A DNA stretch of 64,000 bases. Source: Leuctra nigra. Lineage: Eukaryota > Arthropoda > Insecta > Plecoptera > Leuctridae. A program made the translations under genes and the position numbers. The stretch is from contig OW203763.1 in NCBI GenBank assembly GCA_934045905.1, forward strand, positions 50,928,194-50,992,193, read 5' to 3'. Within the stretch, counting starts at the first letter, position 1. The number at the start of each line of letters is the position of its first letter. A model generated the notes under the pieces. That model saw nothing but the letters and a program-made list of their open reading frames with translations, was not told the DNA's origin and did not search any database. Below, piece by piece: positions 43,461 through 56,277 of this stretch.

Positions 43461-44412
43461 CTAGTGGAGCGGTCGCTCCACTCAGCCAAGTCGTACCGTA
43501 CACTCACAGTCACTCAACATACCGTAAATGCCTATATAAACTGAGGAGCAGACCAACTACTTTTACTGTAAGCAACAACATAGCATTTTCGGCCAACTGG
43601 ATCTCAACAATGGAAAATCTCACATTGTTGTGAAATGTCTTAATTTTGAGCTATGGCCCACCTGATAACATCTAGTGGAGCGGTCGCTCCACGCCAGCCA
43701 AGTCGTACGGCGCGCACACTCTCATATAAAAAGGCTGGAGCAACCCACTTTTACTGTAAGCATCAAAGTGGCATTTTCGGCCTACTGGATCTCAAAATTG
43801 GAAAATCTCACATTGTTGCGAAATCTCTTAATTTCAAGCTATGGCCCACCCCACCATATATACAAAATTTGGGAACAATAGGATATGACGTTTGCGAGCT
43901 AGAGGGCCGTGAAAACAGTGAAATTGTACGGCTTTCTTCAGATTCAAATGATGATTCATCTTCCAATAAATTCCGCGGTCTCCGCCACAGCCTAAACGAC
44001 TGGGCCGATTGATCTGAAATTTTCACCACGTATCCAGGTTATCTGCCTGATGATACCTTGCCCTTATGAATTTTTTGTGCCGCCATTTTAAAACCGGAAG
44101 TGACGTCATAAATCAAAAACGGCTCGACCGATCGGAGCGAAATTTGCGTCAATCGATTCAGACGGTCATCTATATGAAATATCACTACTCAAATTAAACT
44201 CTATGAAGTAAGGAAACCGGATATGACGTCATGGTTTTGCGAAATCTGCCTTAATTTACTTCGCCTTCCTATAAAAACTTAAAAATACATTATCCAGAAG
44301 GCATAATTAAATATTTGTATTTATTTATATAAATATGAATTATTGTATCGGTGCTTTCAGCCGCCATTTTGATACCGGAAAATGTAATATGTGTCGTAAA
44401 CTACGAAACAGA
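43461..44412 (+). mobile_element. family X copies X4 (first 210 bp only) and X5, in tandem
   Basis: Two palindromic starts lie 211 bp apart (43464-43481 and 43675-43692), both GTGGAGCGGTCGCTCCAC. X4 stops at GGCCCACCTGATAACAT where X5 begins. X5 continues through GCGAGCTAGAGGGCCGTGAA and a module with GCCATTTTAAAACCGGAAGTG (about 44083), then is cut by the element at 44415-45881 and has no 3' hairpin. Confidence 0.8.
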
Positions 44413-44414
44413 TA

Positions 44415-45881
44415 GTCCATCGCCCAGGTGGCCGGAGCTCCCCCCCTCTGCGGACGCATAAAGACAATACTTTTTCGAAAGATCGTTAAATTTGTAGTAG
44501 AATTTCACTTGTATGCACTTTGGCGCCTGGTGGGTGAGGTCAGGGGGGGCCCGAAAAGTCAAAATTATATAATCTTCCAACCCGAATATCTTTTGATGCA
44601 AGCACATAAATTAAAATCAGGTTTCAAATCCACAATCAACAATTAAAAATCTCCAAAAAATGTAGGGTGCAATTTTTTGTGTGAACTTGAACAGCAAAAG
44701 TAGCCAAATTTTGGGAAATTCTGGAAACGAAATAACTCACGAACTAATAAATATTTTTCACCACTCTTTACAGGAATTTACTTCTATGATAAATGTCTAA
44801 AAATTTTATTTCCCATTATTTTCTGTGTGACCTTGAACTAAGGATTTGATGTTCCCACAAAACGGGGCAAGTGGGCAAAAACTCCCCCCCCACCAGGCGG
44901 AGTTTCGAAACCTATTATTTTTTGATTGAGCATTATAATTTCAGTAAAATTTAACTAGTTTTAACTTTTGCGGTTGGTTGGGGTAGCTTTAGGGCGGTTT
45001 TAGGTGTAATTTTGGATTTATTTTTAAAAATTCAAAATTCGTCAATCGATGAAGTAGAGCATGAAAACCCACAAATATTACTTAATTTGATCTTTTTTAA
45101 TTGTTTTCAGATGGTTTTCATGTATTAACACTAATTTTCAAACATATGTGAAAAAGTCAAAATTTTGACCCCGGGGGGTAACGCTTTAGAAAAATATACA
45201 AAAGGGTGTATATTTATGTCCCATTTACGAATATCAACTCAGATTTATAAAATATGTTATCGTATTGTCACAATTATTTGTAAAACGTCTCAAAATTTCC
45301 CAAATTATACCTCTCTTACACACACCCCACCCCCCAGGCGCCAGAGTGCAGACAAGTAAATTTTCACTTAAAATATGACCCTCTATCAAAAAAATGTTGT
45401 CGCTGAAAATCCCCTTGGGTTGGGGGTGAATCCGCCCAACATAGTTAAGAAACCCCAAAAAGTGGAAGAAATCAAAATTTTGGTTTCGGGGGCATATGCA
45501 AAATATTGTTTTTTTTCTTCATGACTACCACTCCCGAATGTGATAAAAAAAACTCAGAGTATTTTCTTCTGATCACGTATATAAAAAATATTTTTGAAAA
45601 TGTCCCCAAAAAAATGACTTTTTGGCTATTTGGCTAAATATGTGTTCACAAAGACTCTATCTTTTACCGTCTTGTCACAACTAATTAATAAAGTACTCAA
45701 AAAAGTCAAAAAATGGCACTTTAAACTCCCCTGTACACCACACCCACCAGGGGTCAAAGTGCAGACAAGTGAATTTTCACTTCAAATATGTTCTTCTATG
45801 AAAATAATATGGTCACAGCAAGTCCGCAGGGGGTGTGGAGGGGGGGGGGGGGGGAGCTCCCACCCTTATCAGGCGATGGAC
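44415..45881. mobile_element. 1.47 kb TA-flanked inverted-repeat element
   Basis: Ends GTCCATCGCC and GGCGATGGAC next to TA on both sides, followed by GGAGCTCCCCCCC and its complement (the right copy with a 20-G run at about 45838-45854). Inside, about 80 bp around GCAGACAAGTAAATTTTCAC (45348) is repeated about 413 bp later (45761). No transposase ORF; frames inside are chance. Confidence 0.75.
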
Positions 45882-45883
45882 TA

Positions 45884-46307
45884 TGAACTTTTACTATCCA
45901 ACTTGCTGTCCAAGTACCTACGGGTTTATCCAGACCTAAATTACGAGCAAATAGCTCCAATTCCTTTCACAGATAAGGGCCAGTTTTTCAATGCTTTGAT
46001 TAATTTTAGATAGTTGGTAGAACTCATTGGCATGGCAACATCCAATGAATATCCTAGAATGGCTATTAAGTAACTGTAAAATCTTGACTTCTGGTTTAGC
46101 AGAGCATAATTTCTAGGACTGAGCTGAAGTTTTCAATACACTGCTAAATTTGAAACAGTTGATAAGGACTAATTTGCCATGGCAACAACCAATGGCATTC
46201 CTTGAATGACCACTTAAACTTAACTACCTACTGGTTTGAACTTTCATTGAAAATCAGCCCTAATACAAATACAACACAATAATATTGAAATAAATGGAGC
46301 CCTTTTA
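45884..46307. other. intergenic DNA, no gene
   Basis: Nothing recognised apart from two related phrases with ATGGCAACA and CCAATG near 46030 and 46180. Confidence 0.45.
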
Positions 46308-48167
46308 TCTAGTGGAGCGGTCGCTCCACGCCAGCCAAGTCGTACGGCGCGCACACTCTCATATAAAGGCTGGAGCAAACCCACTTTTACTGTAAGCATC
46401 AAAGTGGCATTTTCGGCCTACTGGATCTTAAAATTGGGAAATCTCACATTGTTGCGATATATCTTAATTTCGAGCTATGGCCCACCCTACAACATATACC
46501 AAATTTGGGAACAATAGGTTACGCCCTTTGCACGCTAGAGGGCCGTGAAAACAGTGTTTTAGGGCGGTTTTCATAATAATAATAATAATCTTAGTAGTAG
46601 TAGTCTCCTGGAATTCAAATCCGGTAAACAGGCCACAGCCTAAACGGCTGAACCGATTGATCTCACATTTTTACCACGTGTGCACTTTTGGCGTCTGATT
46701 TAACCTTCACCCCATGAATTTTTTGTGCCGCCATTTTGAAACCGGAAATGACGTCATATCTCAACAACAGCTGGACCGATTGGAACGAAAATAGCGCCAA
46801 ACGATTCGGACGGTCATCTATATGGATTATCAATAGCAACAGACTAAAATTTATGTTAACGAAACCGGAAATGACGTCATGAAATTTAATTCATCGATTG
46901 GCATTTCGGCAACAAATTTGATCCAATTATTTTGATATTTATGTAACGTTTGTTCTTTTGATATCTCATTTGACTTGATATAAAACCAACCGGAAGCCGC
47001 CATTTTGAAACCAGAAATGACATCATATCTTAATAACGTCTTAATAGATTTGAAAGAAACCAGCGCTAAACAATTTAGACGGTAAACTTTATGTATTATC
47101 ATCAATAATATTTGCAGTTTCCCATACTGAAACCGGAAATGACGTCACACATTTTAAAAATCTCACAAATTTACATTTTGATGCAATAAATATACTATTT
47201 GAGACTGCTTTTAATAAAATGTAATCATGTTTAAATTATAATTCAAGAGGTCAGTGATTTCAGCAGCCATTTTGAAACCGGAAGAAACGTAATATCTCGA
47301 AAACTGGTTGACAGATCGGTATAAACTAGTGCCAAACGATTCGGAAGGCCATCTCTATGGAATATGAACAGTACCAATAGAATTTTCCTATTTATGAGAC
47401 CGGAAATGACGTCATTCAAATGTATAAATTATTATAATTCCCTCCTATACAATAAATACATATTCAGAAAGCTTAAAATGATACACATCATTTATAGAAA
47501 TAAATTCTATGTGGCATTGCAGAAAGTTCAGCAGCCATTTTGAAAACCGAAGTGTTGCCATATCTCGGAACTGGGTTGACTGATTTGAATGAAACCTTTG
47601 CTATTCTTCATGAAAGATCATTTAAAGCAATTATTTAGGACCATACGCTGCTATTCATTAGTAGTAACCAAATTGAAAAGGGTGATGATTTTTTAAAAGG
47701 GTTTAGTAATTGTTCATTTCATATGTGTCACAAGTTGTTAGAATAAAGTAAAAAAGGAGTGATATCCCCATAAAAAACACTTCGTGTAAAAATACCAGCC
47801 AAGTCTCTTCTACTAAAAAAAATTATATGAAATCTAAAAATTCTGCACTGAAAAGTAATGATATCAAAAAATTTGCCAAGTCAAAACTTTATTTGAAAAT
47901 CAAAAAATACTTGGCGCATCGAGTTTTTAGGGCATTATAGGTATACTATATGTATGTATATTTTATGTATATTTTATATCTGGCCTATACTTCTAAGCTA
48001 TTAATATACACGATGCGCCAAGTATTTTTTGATTTTCAAATAAAGTTTTGACTTGGCAAATTTTTTGATATCATTACTTTTCAGTGCAGAATTTTTAGAT
48101 TTCATATAATTTTTTTTAGTAGAAGAGACTTGGCTCGTATTTTTACACGAAGTGTTTTTTTATGGGG
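46308..48167 (+). mobile_element. family X copy X6
   Basis: Full-length: palindrome at 46312-46329, body, AAT then AGT microsatellite (about 46576-46608), modules with GCCGCCATTTT and CCGGAAATGACGTCAT repeated about five times (46730 to 47550), terminal hairpin 47766-48167 with a loop of about 75 bp. The same layout and near-identical text as X3. Confidence 0.88.
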
Positions 48168-48620
48168 ATATACATTACGCGACAACAACCAGTCATGCCG
48201 TTTACGACCTAGAGGGCAGTAAAAATAGTGACATTACACCACTTTCTTCTTCTTCTTCTTCTTCTGATGCTGATGATGATATTAGAAAAGGTTGCTATCA
48301 CCGCCACAGCCTAAACGGCTTAACCGATCAACCTGACATTTTTACCACATATGCACTTTTGGCGTCTGATGATAGCTTGCTTCTTGTGATTTTTTGTGCC
48401 GCCATTTTTAAACCGGAAGTGACGTCATATCTCAAAAACGTCTGGACCGATTAGAACGAAATTAGCGCCATTCGATTTAGATGGTCATTTATATGAAGTA
48501 TCAATAATTATTTTCTTATTTTTTAAACCGGAAGTGACGTCATAAATACGCAATATTTAACTTATTTCAACAAATTATACTTAAAATACATACATAATTA
48601 ACTTACATTGTAACATAGAC

Positions 48621-49462
48621 CATAGCCAACTGACATTTCGTGGATGAAAACACCACATCAGCCTTCTCCAAAGAACCCATTTCCAATGGTAAAGCAGGAT
48701 CCCGAGGGCGCCACCTACCGTCCTTTTGTTGGGTGGGCAAAATATAGACGTTGACAAATTATTTGTATACGTTCATTGCCACTTTTACCAACGTGCTTTT
48801 ACTGTCATGTCTAACCTTACCTTATGAAAGAATCCGCACTTGCTTTTGACGGGCGCAAACTCATAATTGCAGCTTAATATTGATGATACTTGCATTAATT
48901 GCATATCAATAATGTTTTATAACAGATAATTTACATTAAACACATTATTTACACAGAGATTACTCTTCAAAAATAACTACAAAAACAAATCGCTTTTCTG
49001 ATCACGGCACACTGGAAACGTGATTTTCTAGCTGTGCGTTATGTTTCTACCATCAACTGTCAAACAAAGTTCTTGCTGTCAAAGTGAATAAATAAAGGAT
49101 TACAAACGTGTGTAGACAAAAACATTTGTTATTACATATATTATTTATGATATGTATAAGACTGGGTATGTACAGGTGCTTTTACAATTTGATTTATTTG
49201 CTTACAATGCTAGATTTTCTCTCCAAAGCAAATCTTTTTCACTTGCCGTCTATTACATTGATTATTATTATTCATACGTAAGATGAAACTTCAGGACCAA
49301 TCAACTTTGATGATGCCATCTGTTGGTAAAAAACGGCGGCGTCGGTACCTAGCGCTATTTGCGGAAAAAGCCAAACACTAATACAAAAATTGAATCCTAG
49401 AAAATACGCGATTGGGGAAGGCTGATGTGGTGTTTTCATCCACGAAATGTCAGTTGGCTATG
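48621..49462. mobile_element. 842-bp inverted-repeat element in X7, 7-8-bp target duplication
   Basis: Ends CATAGCCAACTGACATTTCG (left) and its exact complement (right), about 50-bp inverted repeats, flanked by CATAGAC at 48614-48620 and 49463-49469. hAT-sized duplication. No transposase visible. Confidence 0.85.
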
Positions 49463-49899
49463 CATAGACAATACAAACTATAAATTCGAGATTGCAGTGT
49501 ACTCGGCCGCCATTCCTGAAACCGGAAATGACGTCATATATCTAAAACGACTGTACCGATTGCAACTGAACTAGCTCCTGCGTATTCATTCTGCAATTTA
49601 TTTGAAAAATCAATTGTGAAAAATAAATAAACAAATTAACGGTACCGGAAATGGCGGCAGGAATCACTAAATGAAACCGGAAGTGACGTCATATATTACA
49701 AACGGCATGACCGATTTTACGAAAATATAGGGATTATGAATTCAGATGGTCGTTCATGAAGTATCAACTAGATTGTTTTCCTATTACCTATACCGGAAAT
49801 GACGTCATAAATATGCTAAATGACGTCATAAATATGCTAAATGAAGTGATAAATATGATAATTGACCATAAATTCACCACTTTATATTTTTAAATAGAT

Positions 49900-51300
49900 A
49901 TTTAGTAAACTTACTTTGTAAATAATTATAAATTCAAGGTTGCAGTGTTCTCGGCCGCCATTTTTAAAACCGGAAGTGACGTCATATATTGAAAACAGCT
50001 GTACCGATTGCAACCAAATTGTGAAATTATGTAGGACTAATAATTTTGAATTCAAGACGACATTATTTTCAGCCGCCATTGTTAAAACAGGAAGTAACGT
50101 CATATATCAAAAAACGGCTGTACCGATAGCAACCAAATTTTGGAAATATGTAGGACTTATAATAATGAATTAAAGACGACATTATTTTCGGCCGCCATTG
50201 TTAAACCAGGAAGTGACGTCATATATCGAAATCGTCTGTACCGATTGCAACCAATTTGTGAAATTATGTAGGACTAATAATTTTGAATTAAAGACGACAT
50301 TATTTTCAGCCGCCATTGTTAAAACCGAAAGTGACGTCATACATCGAAAACGGCTGTACCGATTGCAACCAAATTTTTGAAATATGGAGGACTAATAATT
50401 ATGGATTAAAGACGACATTATTTTCGGCCGCCATTGTTACACCGGAAGTGACGTCATATATTGAAATCGTCTGAATCGATTGCAACCAAATTGTGCAATT
50501 ATTTAGGACTTATAATTATGAATTCAAGACGACATTATTTTCGGCCGCTATTTCAAAACCGGAAGTGACGTCATACATCGAAAACGGCTGTACCGATTGC
50601 AACCAAATTTTTGAAATATGGAGGACTAATAATTATGAATTAAAGACGACATTATTTTCGGCCGCTATTGTTAAAACCGGAAGGGACGTCATATATCGAA
50701 AAATGCTGTACCGATTGCAACAAAATTTTGGAAATATGTAGGACTTATAATTATGGAATAAAGACGACATTATTTTCGGCCGCCATTGTTAAACCGGAAG
50801 TGACGTCATATATCGAAATCGTCTGAATCGATTGCAACCAAATTGTGCAATTATTTAGGACTTATAATTATGAATTCAAGACGACATTATTTTCGGCCGC
50901 TATTTCAAAACCGGAAGTGACGTCATATATCGAAAACGGCTGTACCGATTGCAACCAAATTTTTGAAATATGGAGGACTAATAATTATGAATTAAAGATG
51001 ACATTATTTTCGGCCGCCATTGTTAAAACCGGAAGGGACGTCATATATCGAAAAATGCTGTACCGATTGCAACAAAATTTTGGAAATATGTAGGACTTAT
51101 AATTATGGATTAAAGACGACATTATTTTCGGCCGCCATTGTTAAACCGGAAGTGACGTCATATATCGAAATCGTCTGAATCGATTGCAACCAAATTGTGC
51201 AATTATTTAGGACTTATAATTATGAATTCAAGACGACATTATTTTCGGCCGCTATTTCAAAACCGGAAGTGACGTCATATATCGAAAACGGCTGGATCGA
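49900..51300 (+). repeat. tandem array, about 12 units of about 118 bp, with 352-bp higher-order repeat
   Basis: Unit landmarks GGCCGCCATTGTTAAAACC or GGCCGCTATTTCAAAACC start at 49954, 50072, 50190, 50309, 50427, 50543, 50660, 50778, 50895, 51013, 51131 and 51248. The last units repeat as triplets: 50427/50543/50660 equals 50778/50895/51013, and 51131/51248 begins a third round; corresponding units are almost identical. Each unit is one family X module. Nine of twelve units carry an exact TGACGTCA and seven carry ACCGGAAGTGACGTCA. Conceptual 82-codon proteins at 50493 and 50845 are artefacts of this array. Confidence 0.92.
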
Positions 51301-51310
51301 TTATAACGAA

Positions 51311-52404
51311 ACTTAAGGATTTTATGACAGGTCTAGTAGTAACGTTCTGGCTCAGTAGATGGCAGTACATCCGTTTTCGACCGCGAAATATGAACATGAC
51401 TTTTAAACATGAAAAAGAGGAGATTTAGCCCCAGGCTGCGGATTAATAGGGGTAGGGTGGAGTGAGTCGTCTGCCTTATCGCATCAAACATCTATACCTG
51501 TCGAGCAATTACGTGACCTTTGCCCAAAACAACAATATTGTGTTGTGACGAATGAAGGAATGAATGAATGTGTGAAACAAACATGCCTAAGTGTTCTATC
51601 GCAACCGTAATAATAGATTGTACGCTGTCTTAGAATTAACTTACTAATATTGACGACAGAAAAAAATTATATAGCAATTATGTGTCTACTAAATGAATGA
51701 ATTAATTAATGGGCGAACGTCTACTTTTGTTTCTTTGGCGTGGTCATATTTTGTGTTTTTATACATTTCACAACTTAAACTTTTATCACAACTTCACTTT
51801 TTTATTGGCACAGCCGTCAAGAGAGAAGCAATCAACTAGAATTAGCTTACTAATATTGGCAACAGGAAAATGTTTTTTTATTGCAAGTGTCTTACAATTA
51901 AAATGAATTGAATATAAAGTATAACTGCTCCCTGAATTATTAACATGCCATAATTCACTAACGGGGCAAAATTTAATAAACATTGTGTTTAAATGGCGAG
52001 AGAATCGTTGAAGGGGGATTTGGGATGCTGTAGGAGCTTGGTTGCTTTAGGCTGCAAACACACGGGGCGATTTTCAGTCGCTCAGTCGCGGCGACAAAAA
52101 GACGCTGCAGTTAGGTAGCATTGAGTCTTATGGGAGCAAACACACGAGACGCGCAAAAGACGGGCGTCTAAAACTCCCCAGGGCGCAAAATCGCACGACT
52201 GAGCGATTAGCGATGTGTTTCGCCCCTTATGCTTCAAGAGTGCGAGAATATTTCATTAACATCATAATGTACTAAACTTGCTGATATTCCCGAGGAACCT
52301 AATCGGGAACAATGCTCACGACAAAAATTGAACTGCCGTCCTCAATGAGAAGCGCTTTGCTCAAATTGTCAGGGTATCTTAAGATAATGAAACAACTCTG
52401 CTTT
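51311..52404. other. intergenic DNA, possible small MITE
   Basis: 52030-52226 has inverted-like ends (AAACACACGGGGCGATTTTC on the left; AAACACATCGCTAATCGC reading inwards from the right) with CAGTCG words; a possible MITE, unproven. No gene. Confidence 0.4.
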
Positions 52405-53034
52405 CAGGGCCGGATTAAACTGTTTGGCGCCCCTAGGCTAATCACCAGATGCGCCCCCCCCCCCAAAAAAAAATGGAAACAATTCAACAATGTCTATTTC
52501 AATAGCCCTCAACTTGCCCCGCAGGGCCTCCTTTGGATTTTTGAACACTTTTATAATGAATCTTGGAATTTAAATTGGTGCTCTTTTCTCTTAAAATCAT
52601 GTACCTAACGACGCTGTTATCACAGAAAGTGCCTAAAATGGGGTATCAAACCCGCGAGGATGAAAGCATTAGAACTGAGAAGGCTACACACGCCCCACTG
52701 TCCACATGTATTTTTTTAGAATGTATACACTTTTTGATTGAATCTTGAGCGAGAAAATGGCGTCTTTTTCTATCCAAGTCACCTCAAGTTATAGGAACCA
52801 TACCATTTGCATGGGGGGAGATCTCCATATCACCCATACTATTAAAAAGACTATGCAGTAATTATCTTGACACAAGTTACCATTTTTTCAGATTACCTAC
52901 TTTGTATTGATAGTTTGTTTTTGATTTCATATTTTTTTTATCATAATTTGGCATTTATTTGACACTGCAGCGCCCCCTGGAAGCTTGCGCCCCTAGGCTA
53001 TAGTTTAACTAGCCTAATGGGTAATCCGCCCCTG
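52405..53034. mobile_element. 630-bp hAT-like element
   Basis: Ends CAGGGCCGGATTAAAC and the complement of CAGGGGCGGATTACCC, with GCGCCCCTAGGCTA inside both ends; target duplication TCTGCTTT at 52397-52404 and 53035-53042. No transposase. Confidence 0.85.
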
Positions 53035-53042
53035 TCTGCTTT

Positions 53043-54099
53043 GTTGTATGACATGAGCGTATTAAAAAATACGTTTTCGTAAATTTCATATAATAATTTG
53101 AAATACAATTTTAAACAATAAAACAAAAACGTTCTCAATAAGTTGAATATGAATTGGAATTTTAGGAAATGTATCGTTGTTACTGGATATGACCAATAAT
53201 TATATCAAAAATGCACACACTTTCAGCTAACTACAAACCAGTTTAAAATCTGTATTGAGTATTGTATTGTATGGTGACGTCATTTCAGTGCAAACATAGT
53301 GCGGCCAGTGGAAAACGCCAAAGTTAAACCTGACAGACAATAAAATTCGAAAGAAAAAAATTAGTTCATAAAATTAAGTTCGAAATAAAGTTTTAAAATA
53401 GTTCAAATTAATGTTCAACTAAATTAAACTGGCTAACGTTAGAAACTTCGTTGATTACTATCAAATAAGATATATTTTATGAATTATTTAAAATAATTAT
53501 TATAATGATTTAATAAAAAGTAAAATAAATATACAGGGTCCTGGGAATCCACTTCCTGACACAAGGTCCTAATGAATACGCTTTACTACCGCATTTGTGA
53601 GTGATTGTGATTTGTTTTGATTGCGGGGTAGATATCAAGCAATACTTGTCTTCGTGCCCCGGGCTGTTACAGGTTTTCAAAATTCACTATCTGACCGCAT
53701 TACCGATTCAGAGCGTCGATATCAGTCCGTGAATTTTCCGTCAAAAATACGAAATTTTCACTAAAACGCTTGCTGTTTATCAGAGGATTTTTTAAAAATA
53801 ATTTCCTCTTGTAACTTTTTCGGTGGTTGTACGATCTTTATCCTGCTTGTAAAAGCATCTCGCTATGTTGAACAGTATTGCCATAAAACTATGTCTAAAC
53901 CTTTTCAAATTTAATTCGTAACTTTTAAACGGAAATGAATATCTGCAATTAAGAAGGTTCACTGTCTTCCTTAATATGTTTAGCGTTATTTGAACCTATT
54001 TGAACCTTGTTATGACGAAAATTTTTCTTGTACGAGCAATTTATAACATTGGTTTCACGCTCAGACGCGAACAAACTCTCGCCGCCGAGCTGCTGTAAT
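53043..54099. other. intergenic DNA, no gene
   Basis: AT-rich; nothing recognised. Confidence 0.45.
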
Positions 54100-55469
54100 A
54101 TCCTTAAGCTATTCTTCTTGGATAATCATTTTTATCTTATACCAAACGCAACTTTTCTCAGTAACCAAATCGGTTGAGGCGTATTTTTTTAAAGAAATTA
54201 TAGTCCCTGCTCGGACATGTGCTACAAGCTGTATAAATAAACTAACAAAAGAAGTTATATCCCAGAAAAAAACACTCCGTGTAAAAAAGGCAGCCAAGTC
54301 TCTTTACTTTAAAAAAATTCAACACCGAAAAGGAGTGATATCAAAAAAGGAGCCAAGTCAATGACATTTCCAAAAATTTAATTTTTTTTTTGAAATAAAA
54401 GAATAAACACCGAGAAATACTTTACAAAAGGACTTGGCGCATCGTTTTTTTAAATACAATTTTCCATTCATAAGCATATGCCATTTATATACAACCGTCA
54501 TTTAGAATTTTTAGAATAATAGGGAAACATCTTTCAATTACATATTATACATACCTACTGTAAAATATTTTCTATTAGAATGTACGTACGCGATAAAACT
54601 TATTGCCTATGTTTTCTATAAATACACAATAGTTAGTTGCCGGTAGCGAGGCACATGTGTTACGGGGCTTGCCCTATACTCGCTACCGGTAAGTGTACCT
54701 CTGTATGTATGTACATTTTAAAATAAATAATAATAATAATAATAATAACATAATTAAGTCTCATGCGATCACATGAGTCTCATCATGTGATCATGAGTCT
54801 CATGTCTCATGGATTAAGTCCTTCTAATCATGAAATACATTTCTATTAATCCACATTTTAATAACAAAACATTTCACAAAGTACATAGTCACATTGGATT
54901 TCTATTAAAATTTTTAACTTTATACACTTGACACTTCAAAAATATACAGTAGTGTTCCAAAGATAGTTCGTAATTATTTGACAATGTTCATGATTTCCTT
55001 CAGTCAAGTTCAAATTATGAAAAGATATACCCTTCTAATGTCACCATATTAACAACGCTATCAGAATATGTATGAGCCCACTTCCAATTGTTATTTAATT
55101 CTTCCACCCTTATATTACTTATCTATTAAGCATGAAATCTTTCTACTATCGCCATTGACAAAACTATAATATTGCCATTACTAAAAGTAGCTTGATTCAT
55201 AGATTCTGGCTGTAATAGAAAGAGGAAAATGTACCTACTTTAAATTTCTTTCCACTTTTAGTATTGAATGAGGTCTTTAAAAAAACGATGCGCCAAGTCC
55301 TTTTGTAAAGTATTTCTCGGTGTTTATTCTTTTATTTAAAAAATACGATTAAATATTTGGAAATGTCATTGACTTGGCTCCTTTTTTGATATCACTCCTT
55401 TTCGGTGTTGAATTTTTTTTAAGTAAAGAGACTTGGCTGCCTTTTTTACACGGAGTGTTTTTTTCTGGG
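54100..55469 (+). mobile_element. family X copy X8, 3' end only, large-loop hairpin
   Basis: The last about 150 bp of the body (ACCAAACGCAACTTTTCTCA) leads into the terminal hairpin 54261-55469. Outer words ACACTCCGTGTAAAAAAGGC and GCCTTTTTTACACGGAGTGT; inner CTTGGCGCATCG. Arms about 200 bp, loop about 811 bp (54464-55274) with an AAT microsatellite and no gene. Everything upstream of 54100 belongs to other sequence. Confidence 0.8.
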
Positions 55470-55703
55470 TATATATTGCATAAGGGTGGCCAAAACTATA
55501 AATATCACCCCTTTGCTATGTCTTATAATATTGTCAGATTATCACATTGTCAGATTATCACAAGTATGACCACTAATTCAATACTCCATGTACTGTGGTC
55601 CTGAACAATTATTAAACTAGCTCATGCATTTAAGAAAGACCTTGAGAGGACTGACATTGATCGATGATATGGAAATTACGTACAACTTAGTATCTTTACA
55701 CCA

Positions 55704-55945
55704 GGGGCTGGATTCACAAAAGGTTTTAAGCCCTATACCGGCATAACTTTATGCCGGTATAGCATTAAAACTCTCAATATATCTATAACCATGATATTAC
55801 CATGTTAAAACTTGGTATTTAATCATTATAAATGACGATCTGTATAATTATATTCATAAAGATATGCCGGTAAAACATGGTAATAGCTAATATTGATATT
55901 AGTTTTTTCGGTTATAAAGTTATACTTCTTCGTGAATCCAGCCCC
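55704..55945. mobile_element. 242-bp MITE
   Basis: Ends GGGGCTGGATTCACAAAAG and CTTCGTGAATCCAGCCCC; inner palindromes TATACCGGCATAACTTTATG and CCGGTATA. Target duplication not clear. Confidence 0.7.
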
Positions 55946-56277
55946 AGTTAATTCAATAACTAGTATATTTCAAAAATTATATGTTACAATCTTATAACAT
56001 GTTATTGTTTTACTGGTTAAGTTAAAATGCAATTATATTGTGTACACTCCCACAAATATTAAACGGTACTCGGTTTTCCGGCTGTTTCCTTTCACCGTAT
56101 ACACTTTCAATGATAACTCTGTAGAGTGAGCGCGATAGTTGCTGTGAGTGAGAAGAGAGATTGACGACCGGTTGTCGGGCCTCTCACTCACCGTAGCAGA
56201 GTCTCGCTTGCACTTATGGTAACAACTAGGGTGGTTCACAGACCTGTTTTCTCAGTGGGGTGAGGTAAACTAATTAA

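Larger units (their letters stand above)
48168..51310 (+). mobile_element. family X copy X7, 5' end missing, body expanded
   Basis: Starts abruptly after the X6 hairpin, inside the body (GACCTAGAGGGCAGTAAAAA), with a CTT microsatellite at about 48242-48266, then modules at about 48400 and 48525. It is interrupted by the insert at 48621-49462, resumes at 49470, and passes into the tandem array at about 49900-51300. No terminal hairpin follows. X6 hairpin and X7 body are directly abutted. Confidence 0.75.

Noticed and set aside
43653..44012. 119-codon frame in family X (X5)
   Set aside because: Equivalent frames in X2 and X10 are broken and lie on the palindromic start; no coding conservation pattern is evident.
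50493..51093. Two almost identical 82-codon frames
   Set aside because: They are translations of the 118-bp tandem array and exist only because the unit triplet is repeated.
49900..51300. CRISPR-like array
   Set aside because: Units are contiguous 118-bp tandem repeats without unique spacers, in a eukaryotic context.
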